From: Streptomyces ficellus
GTDB taxonomy: Bacteria > Actinomycetota > Actinomycetes > Streptomycetales > Streptomycetaceae
NCBI RefSeq assembly: GCF_009739905.1
Contig: NZ_CP034279.1
Span: 2,418,001 to 2,482,000, forward strand
Length of the DNA stretch: 64,000 nt
Direction of reading: 5' to 3'
Made by a program: the position numbers and the translations under genes. Shown here one piece after another: positions 17,409-27,501 of this stretch. Every line of letters begins with the position of its first letter. Positions within the stretch are counted from its first letter, which is position 1. The notes under the pieces were generated by a model. That model was not told the DNA's origin. It made no database searches and saw nothing but the letters and a program-made list of their open reading frames with translations.

Positions 17409-18785
17409 TCATCCGTCACGCCGGGTCACCGTCACGGTGACCCGGCCGCCCGGGACCGCGCGCACCGCCACCCGGCCGGGCGGGCTCGGGACCAGCCGGG
17501 CCCGCCCTTCCAGCGTGACCCGCCAGCCGGCCGCGGCGGAGGGCAGGGACAGCTCCGTCACACCGCCGCGACCGGCGACGTAGGTCAGGCGGGACGGGCC
17601 CTGCTCGACGACGCGGCCCGCCACCGCCTCCGCGTACGGGGCTGCCGTCTGTTCCTTGTTGGTGCGCCAGGCGCCCGTGGCGTCCACCGCGCAGTAGCCG
17701 CCGCCGTAGCACCAGACGTAACCCGCCCAGCCGGAGCTGTAGCGGTTCAGCGACGCCAGCGCCTCGCGGTAGAAACGGCCCATGTTCGGCAAGGAGTTGT
17801 TCAGCGGGCCCCACTCCCCCACCACGACCGGCACCCGGTACTCCTTCGGGTACGCCGTCACCGCGGCCTCGTACGCCTCGATCCAGCCCGCCGAGGGGTC
17901 GTAGTCCGCGCCCGCCTCCATCGCCGTGTTGTAGAAGTGCGGGGCGTAGACGACCTTCGGGTCCTCGATCCGGCCGAGGCCGGTCGGCACGCCCTCCCCG
18001 ACGATCGGAGTCGGCTCGACGAAGAGCCAGTTGTCCCGGTCGACGGAACGGACGGCGTCCGCGAGGCGGTTGTACAGCGGGGTGAGGTGGTCGCGCTCGA
18101 TGCGGCGGGCCGCGGCCGGCAGGTCCTCGCCCGCGCGCAGCTCGCCCATCGGTTCGTTGATCAGGTCGTAGCCGAGCACCGCCGGGTGGTGCGCGTAGCG
18201 ACCGGCCAGGACCTGCCACATGCGTACCTGGGCGCGCCTGAGGTCCTCGTCCTCGTACAGGTGCGTGAAGGCCCGTTGCACGGCCGGTTCGAAGTACTCG
18301 GCGAACCAGTCGTCCGGGTGCGGGGTGAAGGACAGCCCGTCGGTGCGGGTGGCCCACCCGGGGATGCCGCGGTGGCCGAAGGCGGGACCGAAGACGTCCT
18401 GGTGGGCATCGATCAGGACGTGGACGTCGTACCGCTCCGCCCAGTCCAGGATCCGCTCGATCCTGCGGAGGTACCTCTCGCTGTACCGGCCGCGCACCGG
18501 CTCCAGGTCGTCCCAGAAGACCAGCAGCCGGGCGAAGTTGAAGCCCCGGGCGCGCATGTCGCGGAAGTGCTTCTCGGTGATGGCGGACAGCGCCGCGTCA
18601 CCCCGGTTGGTCTTGTCCTCGACGTTCCAGCCGCGCAGGGTCAGCACGCGGCCCCGGTCGTCGGTGAGACGCGGTATGCCGGGCTCGGCGGCGACCGGGG
18701 CCGAGAGCGCCGGGGCGGGACCAGGGGCCGCGGGGGCGGCGAGGGTCAGCAGGGCGGCGGAGAGTGCGAGGGCGAGGGTGCGCAT
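17409..18785 (-). CDS. Secreted GH5 glycoside hydrolase, endoglycosylceramidase-like
   Basis: 458 residues. Signal peptide MRTLALALSAALLTLAAPAA. The (beta/alpha)8 domain contains RGWNVEDKTN, RLLVFWDDLEP, VLIDAHQDVFGPAFG, GYDLINEPMG with acid/base Glu211, APHFYN, and VVVGEWGPL with nucleophile Glu324. The NVEDK and HQDVF motifs match endoglycosylceramidases (GH5_29), which release glycans from glycolipids. A C-terminal beta domain (about 395-458) follows. The ribosome site GGAGG lies inside a 9-bp hairpin. Same strand as and downstream of the MDR oxidoreductase. Substrate is inferred from family only. Confidence 0.87.
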   Translation of the reverse strand: MRTLALALSAALLTLAAPAAPGPAPALSAPVAAEPGIPRLTDDRGRVLTLRGWNVEDKTNRGDAALSAITEKHFRDMRARGFNFARLLVFWDDLEPVRGRYSERYLRRIERILDWAERYDVHVLIDAHQDVFGPAFGHRGIPGWATRTDGLSFTPHPDDWFAEYFEPAVQRAFTHLYEDEDLRRAQVRMWQVLAGRYAHHPAVLGYDLINEPMGELRAGEDLPAAARRIERDHLTPLYNRLADAVRSVDRDNWLFVEPTPIVGEGVPTGLGRIEDPKVVYAPHFYNTAMEAGADYDPSAGWIEAYEAAVTAYPKEYRVPVVVGEWGPLNNSLPNMGRFYREALASLNRYSSGWAGYVWCYGGGYCAVDATGAWRTNKEQTAAPYAEAVAGRVVEQGPSRLTYVAGRGGVTELSLPSAAAGWRVTLEGRARLVPSPPGRVAVRAVPGGRVTVTVTRRDG

Positions 18786-18792
18786 ACGGGAC

Positions 18793-18818
18793 CTCCGGCA
18801 CGGACGGCAGTGCCGGAG
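18793..18818. promoter_or_regulatory. Hairpin overlapping the GH5 ribosome-binding site
   Basis: Arms CTCCGGCAC and GTGCCGGAG with an 8-base loop. On the minus strand the distal arm contains the GGAG of the Shine-Dalgarno sequence that lies six bases before the GH5 ATG. It could act as a terminator for the MDR gene or hide the ribosome site. Confidence 0.55.
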
Positions 18819-18844
18819 ATCCCATCAGCGGAACTGACGGTCCA

Positions 18845-19810
18845 TCAAGAGGGGTTGAGGACAATCTTTCCGAAGAGGTCGCCCGCGGCCATCTTCTCGA
18901 AGCCCTCCCGGGCCCGGTCCAGCGGCAGCACCTCGTCGATCACCGGCCGCACCCCGGTCGTCGCACAGAACGCCAGCAGGTCCTCCAGCTCGTCCTTGGA
19001 GCCCATCGTCGAGCCGACGACCCTGAGCTCCAGGAAGAAGATGCGGGTCAGTTCGGCGTGCGAGGGCCGGTCGCCGCTCGTCGCGCCCGAGATCACCAGG
19101 GTGCCGCCCGGCCGCAGCGACTTGACCGAGTGCGACCAGGTGGCCGCGCCGACGGTCTCGATCACCGCGTCCACCCGCTGCGGCAGCCGGGCACCCGGCT
19201 CGTACGCCTCCAGCGCGCCCAGCTCGACCGCCCGCTTGCGCTTGGCCTCGTCGCGGCTGGTGGCGAAGACCCGCAGGCCGGCGGCGCGGCCGAGCACGAT
19301 CGCCGCCGTGGCGACACCGCCGCCCGCACCCTGCACGAGCACCGAGTCGCCGGGGCGCACGCCCGCGTTGGTGAACAGCATGCGGTACGCGGTGAGCCAC
19401 GCGGTCGGCAGGCAGGCGGCCTCGGCGAAGGACAGCTCCTTCGGCTTGGGCAGCACGTTCCAGCTGGGTACGGCGACCTTCTCGGCGAACGTGCCCTGGT
19501 AGCGCTCGGTGAGGATCGAGCGGGGCTCGTCGGGCCCGACGCCGTGGCCGGACTGGCCGATGACGGAGTGGACGACGACCTCGTTGCCGTCCTCGTCGAG
19601 GCCGGCGGCGTCACAGCCGAGGATCATCGGCAGCTTGTCCTCGCCGAGGCCGACCCCGCGCAGCGACCACAGGTCGTGGTGGTTGAGCGAGGCGGCCTTG
19701 ACGGTGACGGTGGTCCAGCCGGGGCGCACCTCGGGGGCGGGGCGTTCGCCCAGCTCAAGGCCGTTCAGGGGCTGGTCGCGGTCGATTCGGGCGGCATAGG
19801 CAGCGAACAT
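18845..19810 (-). CDS. Zinc-binding-type alcohol dehydrogenase/quinone oxidoreductase (MDR)
   Basis: 321 residues from ATG at 19810 (MFAAYAARIDRDQPLNGLEL). MDR features: LNHHDLWSLRGVG and MILGCDAAG in the catalytic domain, GQSGHGVGPDEP loop, then the NAD(P) fold with VLVQGAGGGVATAAIVLGRAAG and VFATSRDEAKRKRAVELGA. The structural-zinc Cys cluster is missing and the catalytic-zinc Cys is not evident, so a zinc-free quinone-oxidoreductase-like enzyme is likely. C-terminus GKIVLNPS is typical. Lies upstream of the GH5 gene; the 59-base gap holds a hairpin. Confidence 0.88.
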   Translation of the reverse strand: MFAAYAARIDRDQPLNGLELGERPAPEVRPGWTTVTVKAASLNHHDLWSLRGVGLGEDKLPMILGCDAAGLDEDGNEVVVHSVIGQSGHGVGPDEPRSILTERYQGTFAEKVAVPSWNVLPKPKELSFAEAACLPTAWLTAYRMLFTNAGVRPGDSVLVQGAGGGVATAAIVLGRAAGLRVFATSRDEAKRKRAVELGALEAYEPGARLPQRVDAVIETVGAATWSHSVKSLRPGGTLVISGATSGDRPSHAELTRIFFLELRVVGSTMGSKDELEDLLAFCATTGVRPVIDEVLPLDRAREGFEKMAAGDLFGKIVLNPS

Positions 19811-19829
19811 GGCCCCGACCCTAGGGCGC

Positions 19830-19860
19830 CACCGGTGCGCGGCGGTACCGCGCACCGGTG
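19830..19860. terminator. Strong hairpin terminator after phoD
   Basis: Perfect 13-base arms (CACCGGTGCGCGG and CCGCGCACCGGTG) with a 5-base loop, 32 bases downstream of the phoD stop and 19 bases before the MDR start on the same strand. Confidence 0.88.
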
Positions 19861-19892
19861 TGATGTGCGTCGGACGTCCGCCCGGTGCCCTC

Positions 19893-21446
19893 TCAGTCGC
19901 GGCGCCACTGGGCCGGGCTGTTCTTCGTGGCGGGGTCCTCGTACGAGCCGGCCGTGCCCCGGTCCACGTGGAAGCTGGTGAGGGTGGTGACCGGGGAGGC
20001 GGGGTCGCGGCGGTCGGCGATGACCCGCATGTGGGCGCTGAACCGCTGGGGCGTCACCTCGTAGACGTCGTAGCCGTAGCGGTTGCCCTCGAAGTACTTC
20101 AGGTGCGGGTTGGCCCGGCCCATGCGGGGGCCGTTCGTCGCGTTCCAGGCGGCGTCGTACGCGCCCGAGGTCACCGAGTGGGCGGTGAACTCCGTACCGA
20201 CGAGCGGGGACGACGTGTCGTCGAAGTCGGTCCGGATGTCGTCGACGAACGCGGAGTGCCAGTCGCCGGTGATGACGACGAGGTCTTCGAGGCCGCTGGT
20301 GTGGACGTGGTTCAGCACCTCCTTGCGCTCGGCGAGGAAGCCGTCCCACTGGTCGGTGAACATGTACGACCCGCCCGGGCTGCGGCGCAGCTGGCTGAGC
20401 ATGATCGAGTTGGCCCACACGTGCCACGAGTCGGGCGCGCGGTCGATGCCGCTCTTCAGCCAGGACTTCTGGGCGGCGCCCAGGATGGTGCCGTCGGGCA
20501 GGTTCTGCGCGGAGCGGTGGGAGCGCAGGTCGAGGACGGTCAGCTCCAGCAGGTCGCCCCAGCGGCGGGCGCGGTGGATCACCGGGTCGGGCAGCGCGGA
20601 CTCGCCGCCGTCGCGGTGCGGCATGTTCTCGTACCAGGCCTGGTACGCGGCCGCCCGCCGCCGCAGGAACGGCGCCCCGCCGCCCGTACCGCTGTAGTCG
20701 TTGACGACCTCGTGGTCGTCCCAGGTGAGGAACCAGGGGTGGGCGGCGTGTGCCTCGCGCAGCGAGGCGTCGCCCTTGTAGAGGGCGTGCCGGCGGCGGT
20801 AGTCGGCGAGCGTGAGCACGGCGGGCCCCTCGTGGTCCCGTACGTGGTCGCCGCCGACCGGCCCGTGCTCGTAGATGTAGTCGCCCAGGTGGACGACGAA
20901 GTCGACGTCCTCACGGGCGATGCCCCGGTGGGCGGCGTAGAACCCGTCGTGGAACGCCTGGCAGTTGGCGGCGGCGAACCGTACGCGCGACACGCTGCCG
21001 ACGGGGGCGGTCCGCGTCCGGCCGACCCGGCTCGTCCTCCCCAGCGCGGTGAAGGCGTACCAGTACTGGCGCCCGGCCGCCAGCCCGTTCACGGGTACGT
21101 GGACGCTGTGGCCGAGCGTCACGGAGGCGGGGGCCGTGCCGCGGGCCACGACCCGGCGCAGCTCCCGGTCCTCCGCCACCACCCAGCCGACCTCGACGAC
21201 CTCGGGCAGGTCCTGTTCGGCGGCGAGCGGCTCGGGCGCGAGGCGCGTCCACAGCACGACGCTCGTGGGCTGCGGGTCGCCGGAGGCGACGCCCAGGGTG
21301 AAGGGCGCCGGGTCGTAGTCGGCGCCGAGCGCCTCGGCGGCCTCCCGCGCGCGGGCGGGCGAGAGGCCGGCGCTGAGCGGCCAGGCCACGTTCAGCGCAC
21401 CGGCGGCGGCCGCCGCCCTGAGCAGGTTGCGTCGGTCGAGCCTCAT
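19893..21446 (-). CDS. phoD: Secreted PhoD-type alkaline phosphatase
   Basis: 517 residues from ATG at 21446. The N-terminus MRLDRRNLLRAAAAAGALN is a twin-arginine signal, so export is via Tat, folded with metals. An N-terminal Ig-like domain (FTLGVASGDPQPTSVVLWTRL) precedes the phosphatase domain with ANCQAFHDGFYAAHRG, FVVHLGDYIYEHG, FLTWDDHEVVNDYSG and VVITGDWHSAF, the metal-binding motifs of the Fe3+/Ca2+ PhoD family. Ends with a beta segment. The ATG overlaps the stop of an upstream 190-residue gene (ATGA), so the two are co-translated. PhoP control is known for phoD genes, but no clear PHO box was identified here. Confidence 0.93.
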   Translation of the reverse strand: MRLDRRNLLRAAAAAGALNVAWPLSAGLSPARAREAAEALGADYDPAPFTLGVASGDPQPTSVVLWTRLAPEPLAAEQDLPEVVEVGWVVAEDRELRRVVARGTAPASVTLGHSVHVPVNGLAAGRQYWYAFTALGRTSRVGRTRTAPVGSVSRVRFAAANCQAFHDGFYAAHRGIAREDVDFVVHLGDYIYEHGPVGGDHVRDHEGPAVLTLADYRRRHALYKGDASLREAHAAHPWFLTWDDHEVVNDYSGTGGGAPFLRRRAAAYQAWYENMPHRDGGESALPDPVIHRARRWGDLLELTVLDLRSHRSAQNLPDGTILGAAQKSWLKSGIDRAPDSWHVWANSIMLSQLRRSPGGSYMFTDQWDGFLAERKEVLNHVHTSGLEDLVVITGDWHSAFVDDIRTDFDDTSSPLVGTEFTAHSVTSGAYDAAWNATNGPRMGRANPHLKYFEGNRYGYDVYEVTPQRFSAHMRVIADRRDPASPVTTLTSFHVDRGTAGSYEDPATKNSPAQWRRD

Positions 21447-22015
21447 GCCGGTGCCTCGTTGAGCGTGAGCGTGATCCCGTCCGCGTAGCCGTCGTTCGAC
21501 GTGCCGCCGCCGGTGCGGGTGAGGACGAGGAGCAGCCGCGCGCTGCGGGCGCCGGGCGGCACGAGCGATCCGGCGGTGCGCTCCAGCAGCCCCGTGCGGC
21601 CCTTGCGCTCGGCGGCCGTGACCGGTCCGAGCACGCTGAGCGCGACCGGGGTGCCCCTGCCGTCCCGGAACTCCACCGACAGCCGGGCGCCGTCGTCCTG
21701 GGAGGCGTATCCGCCGAGCCAGGCGGTCACCGCGTACCGCACCCGGCCGGCGTCGACGGCCGGGTGGCCGGTGGGTCCGGTGGCGGGCAGGGCGATGTCC
21801 TGCGTCAGGGCGGTGCGGGGCGCGTCGCCGCCGGCGAAGAACCGGCTGCCGCGCCGGGCGGGCCCGGGGTCGGAGACGGTGGGGTAGCCCTGGCCGAGGG
21901 CGTAAGCGATCAGGGCGGGCGCGCCCTGCGCGATCTTCCAGCCGGTGACGGTCCCGACGGGCTGGGCGGTACCCCCGGGGCCGCTTTCGGCGTCTCCGTT
22001 GACGACCAGGTTCAC
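21443..22015 (-). CDS. Hypothetical jelly-roll-like protein co-translated with phoD
   Basis: 190 residues starting MNLVVNGDAESGPGGTAQPV; GTG start at 22015 with AGGAGG five bases upstream. The pattern NLVVNGDAE, GWKIAQGAP, GSRFFAGGDAP, TAWLGGYASQDDGARLSVEF and SARLLLVLTRTGGGTSNDGYADGITLTL is that of carbohydrate-binding-like beta-sandwich (galactose-binding or CBM) domains. No signal peptide, odd given its coupling to a Tat-secreted phosphatase; it may leave with another protein or act in the cytosol. Overlaps the phoD start by four bases. Confidence 0.75.
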   Translation of the reverse strand: MNLVVNGDAESGPGGTAQPVGTVTGWKIAQGAPALIAYALGQGYPTVSDPGPARRGSRFFAGGDAPRTALTQDIALPATGPTGHPAVDAGRVRYAVTAWLGGYASQDDGARLSVEFRDGRGTPVALSVLGPVTAAERKGRTGLLERTAGSLVPPGARSARLLLVLTRTGGGTSNDGYADGITLTLNEAPA

Positions 22016-22183
22016 ACGCGCCTCCTGTGTCCTGCTGTTGCGTGGTGTGTGGCTCGGCGCGGTGCATCACACCAGGCCCGCATGAACCCCCGGAAGAGCG
22101 GCGGCGAACACCGGGCGGGCGGTCCAAGGACCGGCCGGGAAAGTCCAAGCGGTACGGGGCGGGCCGCTGCGCGTGCACGCCGA

Positions 22184-22230
22184 AGGGCCCCGCACCGCGG
22201 TCCCTCGGGGGGAGCGCGGCACGGGGCCCT
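22184..22230. terminator. Hairpin downstream of malic enzyme
   Basis: AGGGCCCCG at 22184-22192 pairs with CGGGGCCCT at 22222-22230, and inner CCGCG/CGCGG arms can extend the structure. It lies 34 bases after the malic enzyme stop on the minus strand. Confidence 0.7.
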
Positions 22231-22263
22231 CGGGCGAACCGGACCAGGCCGGGCGGCCGGGCG

Positions 22264-23478
<1,215 letters not shown>

Positions 23479-24038
23479 TTGTTGACCCCTTAAGTCATTT
23501 CGTTCGAGGGTGGCCACTCCTGGTTGAGGAGGGGTGGGCGGGCACCGCGTCCGTGCCTGCGGAAGGCGGTTGGCCCGCCCGGCAGGGGAGGTACGCACGC
23601 GTCGGGCGCGCCGCACACGCGCCCTGAGCCCCGGATGAGGGGTGTAAGGATCCTTCTTACCGGACGGACCGCTCCGACGACGAGTCGGTATCTCATATGA
23701 GCCTCGACCCCGCGAAGAGCGTGGGTCCGGTCACATGACTCATGGCCGGATTTAGGGACAAGTCCGCACGAGACCGGTTTTGCGGCTGCTATCGCGTCCG
23801 AATGACGAGATCAACCGGAGATTTTCCGGCTGGAAGAAGGCAACCCCGAAGAAGGTCCGGCCCTGATGTACCGGCCTGTTGGGGTTCGGGGGTCTCCCGT
23901 TATCCGATTTTGACATGCGGGCCCCCCTGTTTGGGCTAGTCCGAATGGCAAGATGCCGTAATCACACGCGGTTGCGACACCCGATGGTGCGTGCGCGACT
24001 GCTTTGGCAACTCCCTCACCCGCCGGAGGAACCCGACC
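23479..24038. other. 560-bp divergent intergenic region
   Basis: Lies between malic enzyme and the ABC importer and is less GC-rich than its flanks. A TTGACA at 23910-23915 could be a -35 element for the importer, but no convincing -10 at the usual spacing was found. GGAGG at about 24024-24028 is the ribosome site of the lipoprotein gene. No coding frame with Streptomyces codon bias was seen. Confidence 0.5.
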
Positions 24039-25019
24039 ATGACCGCAAGCACCACCCGCTGTACGACCGCCGCGAAGACCGGGACGCCCCGGACGTCCCG
24101 GATAGCCGCGGTCGCCGCGATCGCGGTCGCCGGCTCCATGCTGCTGACCGCCTGCGGTGACCAGACCGAGGCCGGCCAGGCCAAGGACTCGGGCTCCGCC
24201 TCCCAGGGCAGCTCGGCCCCGCTGTTCGCGAAGCTGCCGGAGAAGTACAAGAAGTCCGGTGTCATCAAGGTCGGCACCGATGCCGCGTACGCCCCCATGG
24301 AGTCCATGGACGGCAACAAGATCGTCGGCATCGACCCGGAGATCGGTGAGGCGCTCGGCAAGAAGCTGGGCGTGACGTTCACGTTCGAGAACGGCAAGTT
24401 CGACGGTCTGGTCGGCTCCCTGTACTCGGGCCGCGTCGACCTCGTGATGTCCGGCATGACGGACAACAAGGACCGCCAGCAGGGCCTGGACGAGGGCAAG
24501 AAGACCGGCAAGGGCGTCGACTTCGTCGACTACTTCCAGTCCGGCACCGCGATCCTGGTCAAGAAGGGCAACCCGAAGGGCATCAAGACCCTCGACGACC
24601 TGTGCGGCAAGAAGGTCGCGGTCCAGCTCGGCACGACGTACGCGGACGCCGCCAAGGCGCAGTCCGCGAAGTGCGAGAAGGACGGCAAGGCCAAGATCGC
24701 CATCGAGACCCCGGACACGGACGCCGAGGCGCAGGTGCGGGTGAAGTCGGGCGGTGCGGACGCCGACCTGAACGACTACCCGGTCGCCGTGCACGTGGCG
24801 AAGACCGCGGACGCCGGCAACGCCTTCGAGGTGGCGGGCGAGCCGGTCGACGCGGGCCCGTTCGGCATCGCCGTCGACAAGGGCAACGCCCAGCTGCGGG
24901 ACGCGATCAAGGAAGCGCTCGACGCGATCATCGCGGACGGTTCGTACAAGAAGATCCTGGACAAGTGGGGCGCCTCGCAGAGTGCGATCGACAAGGCCGT
25001 GATCAACGGCGGCAAGTGA
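24039..25019 (+). CDS. Amino-acid ABC transporter substrate-binding lipoprotein
   Basis: 326 residues. Lipoprotein signal with lipobox LTAC (Cys39). SBP_bac_3 features: SGVIKVGTDAAYAPMESMDG, DPEIGEALGKKLG, VTFTFENGKFDGLVGSLYSGRVDLVMSGMTD and GKKVAVQLGTTYAD. Binds polar amino acids such as glutamate in related importers; ligand not provable here. ATG at 24039 is preceded by GGAGGA eight bases away. First gene of a three-gene importer operon (binding protein, permease, ATPase). Confidence 0.93.
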   Translation: MTASTTRCTTAAKTGTPRTSRIAAVAAIAVAGSMLLTACGDQTEAGQAKDSGSASQGSSAPLFAKLPEKYKKSGVIKVGTDAAYAPMESMDGNKIVGIDPEIGEALGKKLGVTFTFENGKFDGLVGSLYSGRVDLVMSGMTDNKDRQQGLDEGKKTGKGVDFVDYFQSGTAILVKKGNPKGIKTLDDLCGKKVAVQLGTTYADAAKAQSAKCEKDGKAKIAIETPDTDAEAQVRVKSGGADADLNDYPVAVHVAKTADAGNAFEVAGEPVDAGPFGIAVDKGNAQLRDAIKEALDAIIADGSYKKILDKWGASQSAIDKAVINGGK

Positions 25020-25051
25020 TCCACCCGCGCTCTGTGTGAAAGGCAGTCATC

Positions 25052-26683
25052 GTGACTGAAAAGCTCAACCCCGGGTCCTCCGGCACCCCCTCCGAGGACC
25101 CGGGCACGGGTACCGGCTCGGGCACCGGTGCCGGCACCGGCGGCGACACGACCGGCGCCGCCGGCACCGCCGCCGCGAAGAAGACCTCGACCCCGAGGAA
25201 GACGGCGGCCAAGAAGGCCACCACCCCTCGCAAGACCACGGCCGCCAAGAAGACCGCCACCACGCGGAAGACGACGGCGACCAAGTCGGCGGCCAAGTCG
25301 GCCACGGCCGCCAAGAAGGCCCCGGCCAAGCGGGCCACGACGGCCGCGACCGCTGCCGCCAAGGCGGCGGAGGCCACCGAGACGGCCGCCACGGCCGCCG
25401 CCGCGGCCGAGGCCGTCGAGACGGTCACGGCCGGGGACTCGGTCACGACCGCGAACTCGGTCACGTCCAAGGCCGTGGCCACGGACACGGCCTCGGACAC
25501 GGACACGAAGGGCACCGCGCCCGCCGTACCCGCCCAGGCAGGTCCGGTCGCCGCCGAGACCGCCGAGACCCCCGAGCCCGCCGACGCCACCCCGGTGGCC
25601 GACGCCGTCCCGGTGGCCGACGCGACCCCCGGCACGGCCAAGGGCGGAGCCCCCCAGGACGCGGCCGCCGCCGGCAAGGGCGCCGCGCCCGCGGACGCCA
25701 AGGGGGCGGCCACGCTCACCAAGGAGCCCACGGCCGGGGACGCAGGAGACGCCGGTGGCTCCGGGCGTACGCCGCGCGTCGCCAAGGAGGACGGCGACTC
25801 CTCCGAGCCGATCCGGGCGATACCCGTCCGCCACTACGGGCGCTACGTCAGCGGCGCGCTCGTCCTCGCGATCCTGGTCTGGCTGGTCTCCGCCTTCGCG
25901 GGCGGCAACGTCCGCTGGGCGACGGTCGGCGACTACATCACCGACGGCAACATCCTCGCGGGTGCGGGCCGGACGCTGATGATCAGCGTGATCTCGATGG
26001 TCATCGGCCTGGTGCTCGGCGTCGTGCTCGCCGTGATGCGGATGTCGAAGAACCCGGTGACCGGTGGCGTCTCCTGGCTCTTCATCTGGTTCTTCCGCGG
26101 CACCCCGGTCTACGTCCAGCTGCTGCTCTGGTACAGCCTGTCGCTGATCTTCCCGATCTTCGAGATCCCGTTCATCTACAAGGACGAGATGACGGACGTC
26201 ATGACCCCGCTGGTCGTGGCACTCCTCGGACTGGGCCTCAACGAGGGCGCCTACATGGCGGAGATCGTCCGGGCCGGCATCCAGTCCGTCGACCAGGGCC
26301 AGACCGAGGCCGCGCACGCGCTCGGCATGACCCAGACGCAGACCATGCGCCGGGTCGTGCTGCCGCAGGCGATGCGGGTGATCATCCCGCCGACCGGCAA
26401 CGAGTTCATCAACCTGCTGAAGACCTCGTCACTGGTGGCCGTGGTCTCGTACCCGGACCTGCTCCGCAGTGCCCAGATCATCTCCGGCCGCACGTACGCG
26501 GTGATGGAGATGCTGTTCGTGGCCTCCTTCTGGTACCTGACGCTGACCAGCATCTTCAGCGTCGGCCAGTACTACCTGGAGCGCCGCTACGCCCGTGGTT
26601 CGCTGCGCGCGCTCCCCCAGACCCCGTGGCAGAAGGTCAAGGCCAATCTGTCGACCCTGCGACGCCCGGAGGTGGCGCGATGA
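25052..26683 (+). CDS. Amino-acid ABC transporter permease with a 260-residue histone-like N-terminal tail
   Basis: 543 residues, about twice the usual size. Residues 1-260 are low-complexity Ala/Lys/Thr/Pro: Gly/Thr-rich start, then Lys-rich repeats such as [20 protein letters not shown] at about 43-92 that resemble histone H1 tails, then acidic Ala/Pro/Glu runs. From about 262 a HisM-type permease begins ([38 protein letters not shown]), with EAA loop [20 protein letters not shown] and [19 protein letters not shown] start at 25052; the tail would face the cytoplasm. Its stop overlaps the ATPase ATG. Confidence 0.9.
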   Translation: MTEKLNPGSSGTPSEDPGTGTGSGTGAGTGGDTTGAAGTAAAKKTSTPRKTAAKKATTPRKTTAAKKTATTRKTTATKSAAKSATAAKKAPAKRATTAATAAAKAAEATETAATAAAAAEAVETVTAGDSVTTANSVTSKAVATDTASDTDTKGTAPAVPAQAGPVAAETAETPEPADATPVADAVPVADATPGTAKGGAPQDAAAAGKGAAPADAKGAATLTKEPTAGDAGDAGGSGRTPRVAKEDGDSSEPIRAIPVRHYGRYVSGALVLAILVWLVSAFAGGNVRWATVGDYITDGNILAGAGRTLMISVISMVIGLVLGVVLAVMRMSKNPVTGGVSWLFIWFFRGTPVYVQLLLWYSLSLIFPIFEIPFIYKDEMTDVMTPLVVALLGLGLNEGAYMAEIVRAGIQSVDQGQTEAAHALGMTQTQTMRRVVLPQAMRVIIPPTGNEFINLLKTSSLVAVVSYPDLLRSAQIISGRTYAVMEMLFVASFWYLTLTSIFSVGQYYLERRYARGSLRALPQTPWQKVKANLSTLRRPEVAR

Positions 26684-27444
26684 CGACCGCCATGGTGAAG
26701 GCCGAGGGCGTGCACAAGTCCTACGGCACGGCCCACATCCTCAAGGGGATCGACCTGGAGGTGGCACCCGGTGAGGTGTTCTGCCTCATCGGCCCCTCGG
26801 GTTCGGGCAAGTCGACCTTCCTGCGGTGCATCAACCACCTGGAGAAGGTCAACGCCGGCCGCCTGTACGTGGACGGCGAGCTGGTGGGCTACCGGCAGAA
26901 GGGCGACAAGCTGTACGAGCTGAAGGACAGCGAGGTCGCGCTCAAGCGGCGGGACATCGGCATGGTGTTCCAGCGCTTCAACCTGTTCCCGCACATGACG
27001 GCCGTCGAGAACGTCATGGAGGCGCCGGTCCAGGTCAAGGGCGAGTCCAAGGCGGTGGCCCGGGAGCGGGCGCTGAAGCTGCTGGACCGGGTGGGCCTGG
27101 GCGACAAGTCCGGCAACTACCCGTCCCAGCTCTCCGGCGGCCAGCAGCAGCGCGTGGCGATCGCCCGTGCGCTGGCGATGGAGCCGAAGCTGATGCTGTT
27201 CGACGAGCCGACGTCGGCGCTCGACCCGGAGCTCGTGGGTGACGTCCTGGACGTCATGCGGGACCTGGCCGAGTCGGGCATGACGATGGTCGTCGTCACG
27301 CACGAGATGGGCTTCGCCCGCGAGGTCGGCGACTCGCTGGTGTTCATGGACGGCGGTGTGGTGGTCGAGTCCGGCCACCCGCGCGAGGTCCTGACCAACC
27401 CGCAGCACGAGCGGACGAAGGCCTTCCTGTCGAAGGTCCTCTAG
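26680..27444 (+). CDS. Amino-acid ABC transporter ATP-binding protein
   Basis: 254 residues. Walker [10 protein letters not shown] (Lys44), Q-loop [10 protein letters not shown], signature [15 protein letters not shown], Walker [15 protein letters not shown] and H-loop [10 protein letters not shown]: the GlnQ/HisP polar amino-acid class. Coupled to the permease by ATGA overlap. Followed by a strong terminator. Confidence 0.96.
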   Translation: MTTAMVKAEGVHKSYGTAHILKGIDLEVAPGEVFCLIGPSGSGKSTFLRCINHLEKVNAGRLYVDGELVGYRQKGDKLYELKDSEVALKRRDIGMVFQRFNLFPHMTAVENVMEAPVQVKGESKAVARERALKLLDRVGLGDKSGNYPSQLSGGQQQRVAIARALAMEPKLMLFDEPTSALDPELVGDVLDVMRDLAESGMTMVVVTHEMGFAREVGDSLVFMDGGVVVESGHPREVLTNPQHERTKAFLSKVL

Positions 27445-27455
27445 GCCGCACACGG

Positions 27456-27486
27456 AGGGGCGGTACGGGAATCCCGTACCGCCCCT
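27456..27486. terminator. Perfect hairpin terminator after the amino-acid importer
   Basis: AGGGGCGGTACGGG and CCCGTACCGCCCCT arms with a 3-base loop, then TTCTCTC. It sits between the ATPase stop and the convergent methyltransferase gene. Confidence 0.93.
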
Positions 27487-27501
27487 TCTCTCGTCCCGCG
27501 G

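Noticed and set aside
19893..22178. Extended 761-codon version of phoD
   Set aside because: The true PhoD starts at the Tat signal at 21446; the extension is an off-frame reading of the upstream 190-residue gene.
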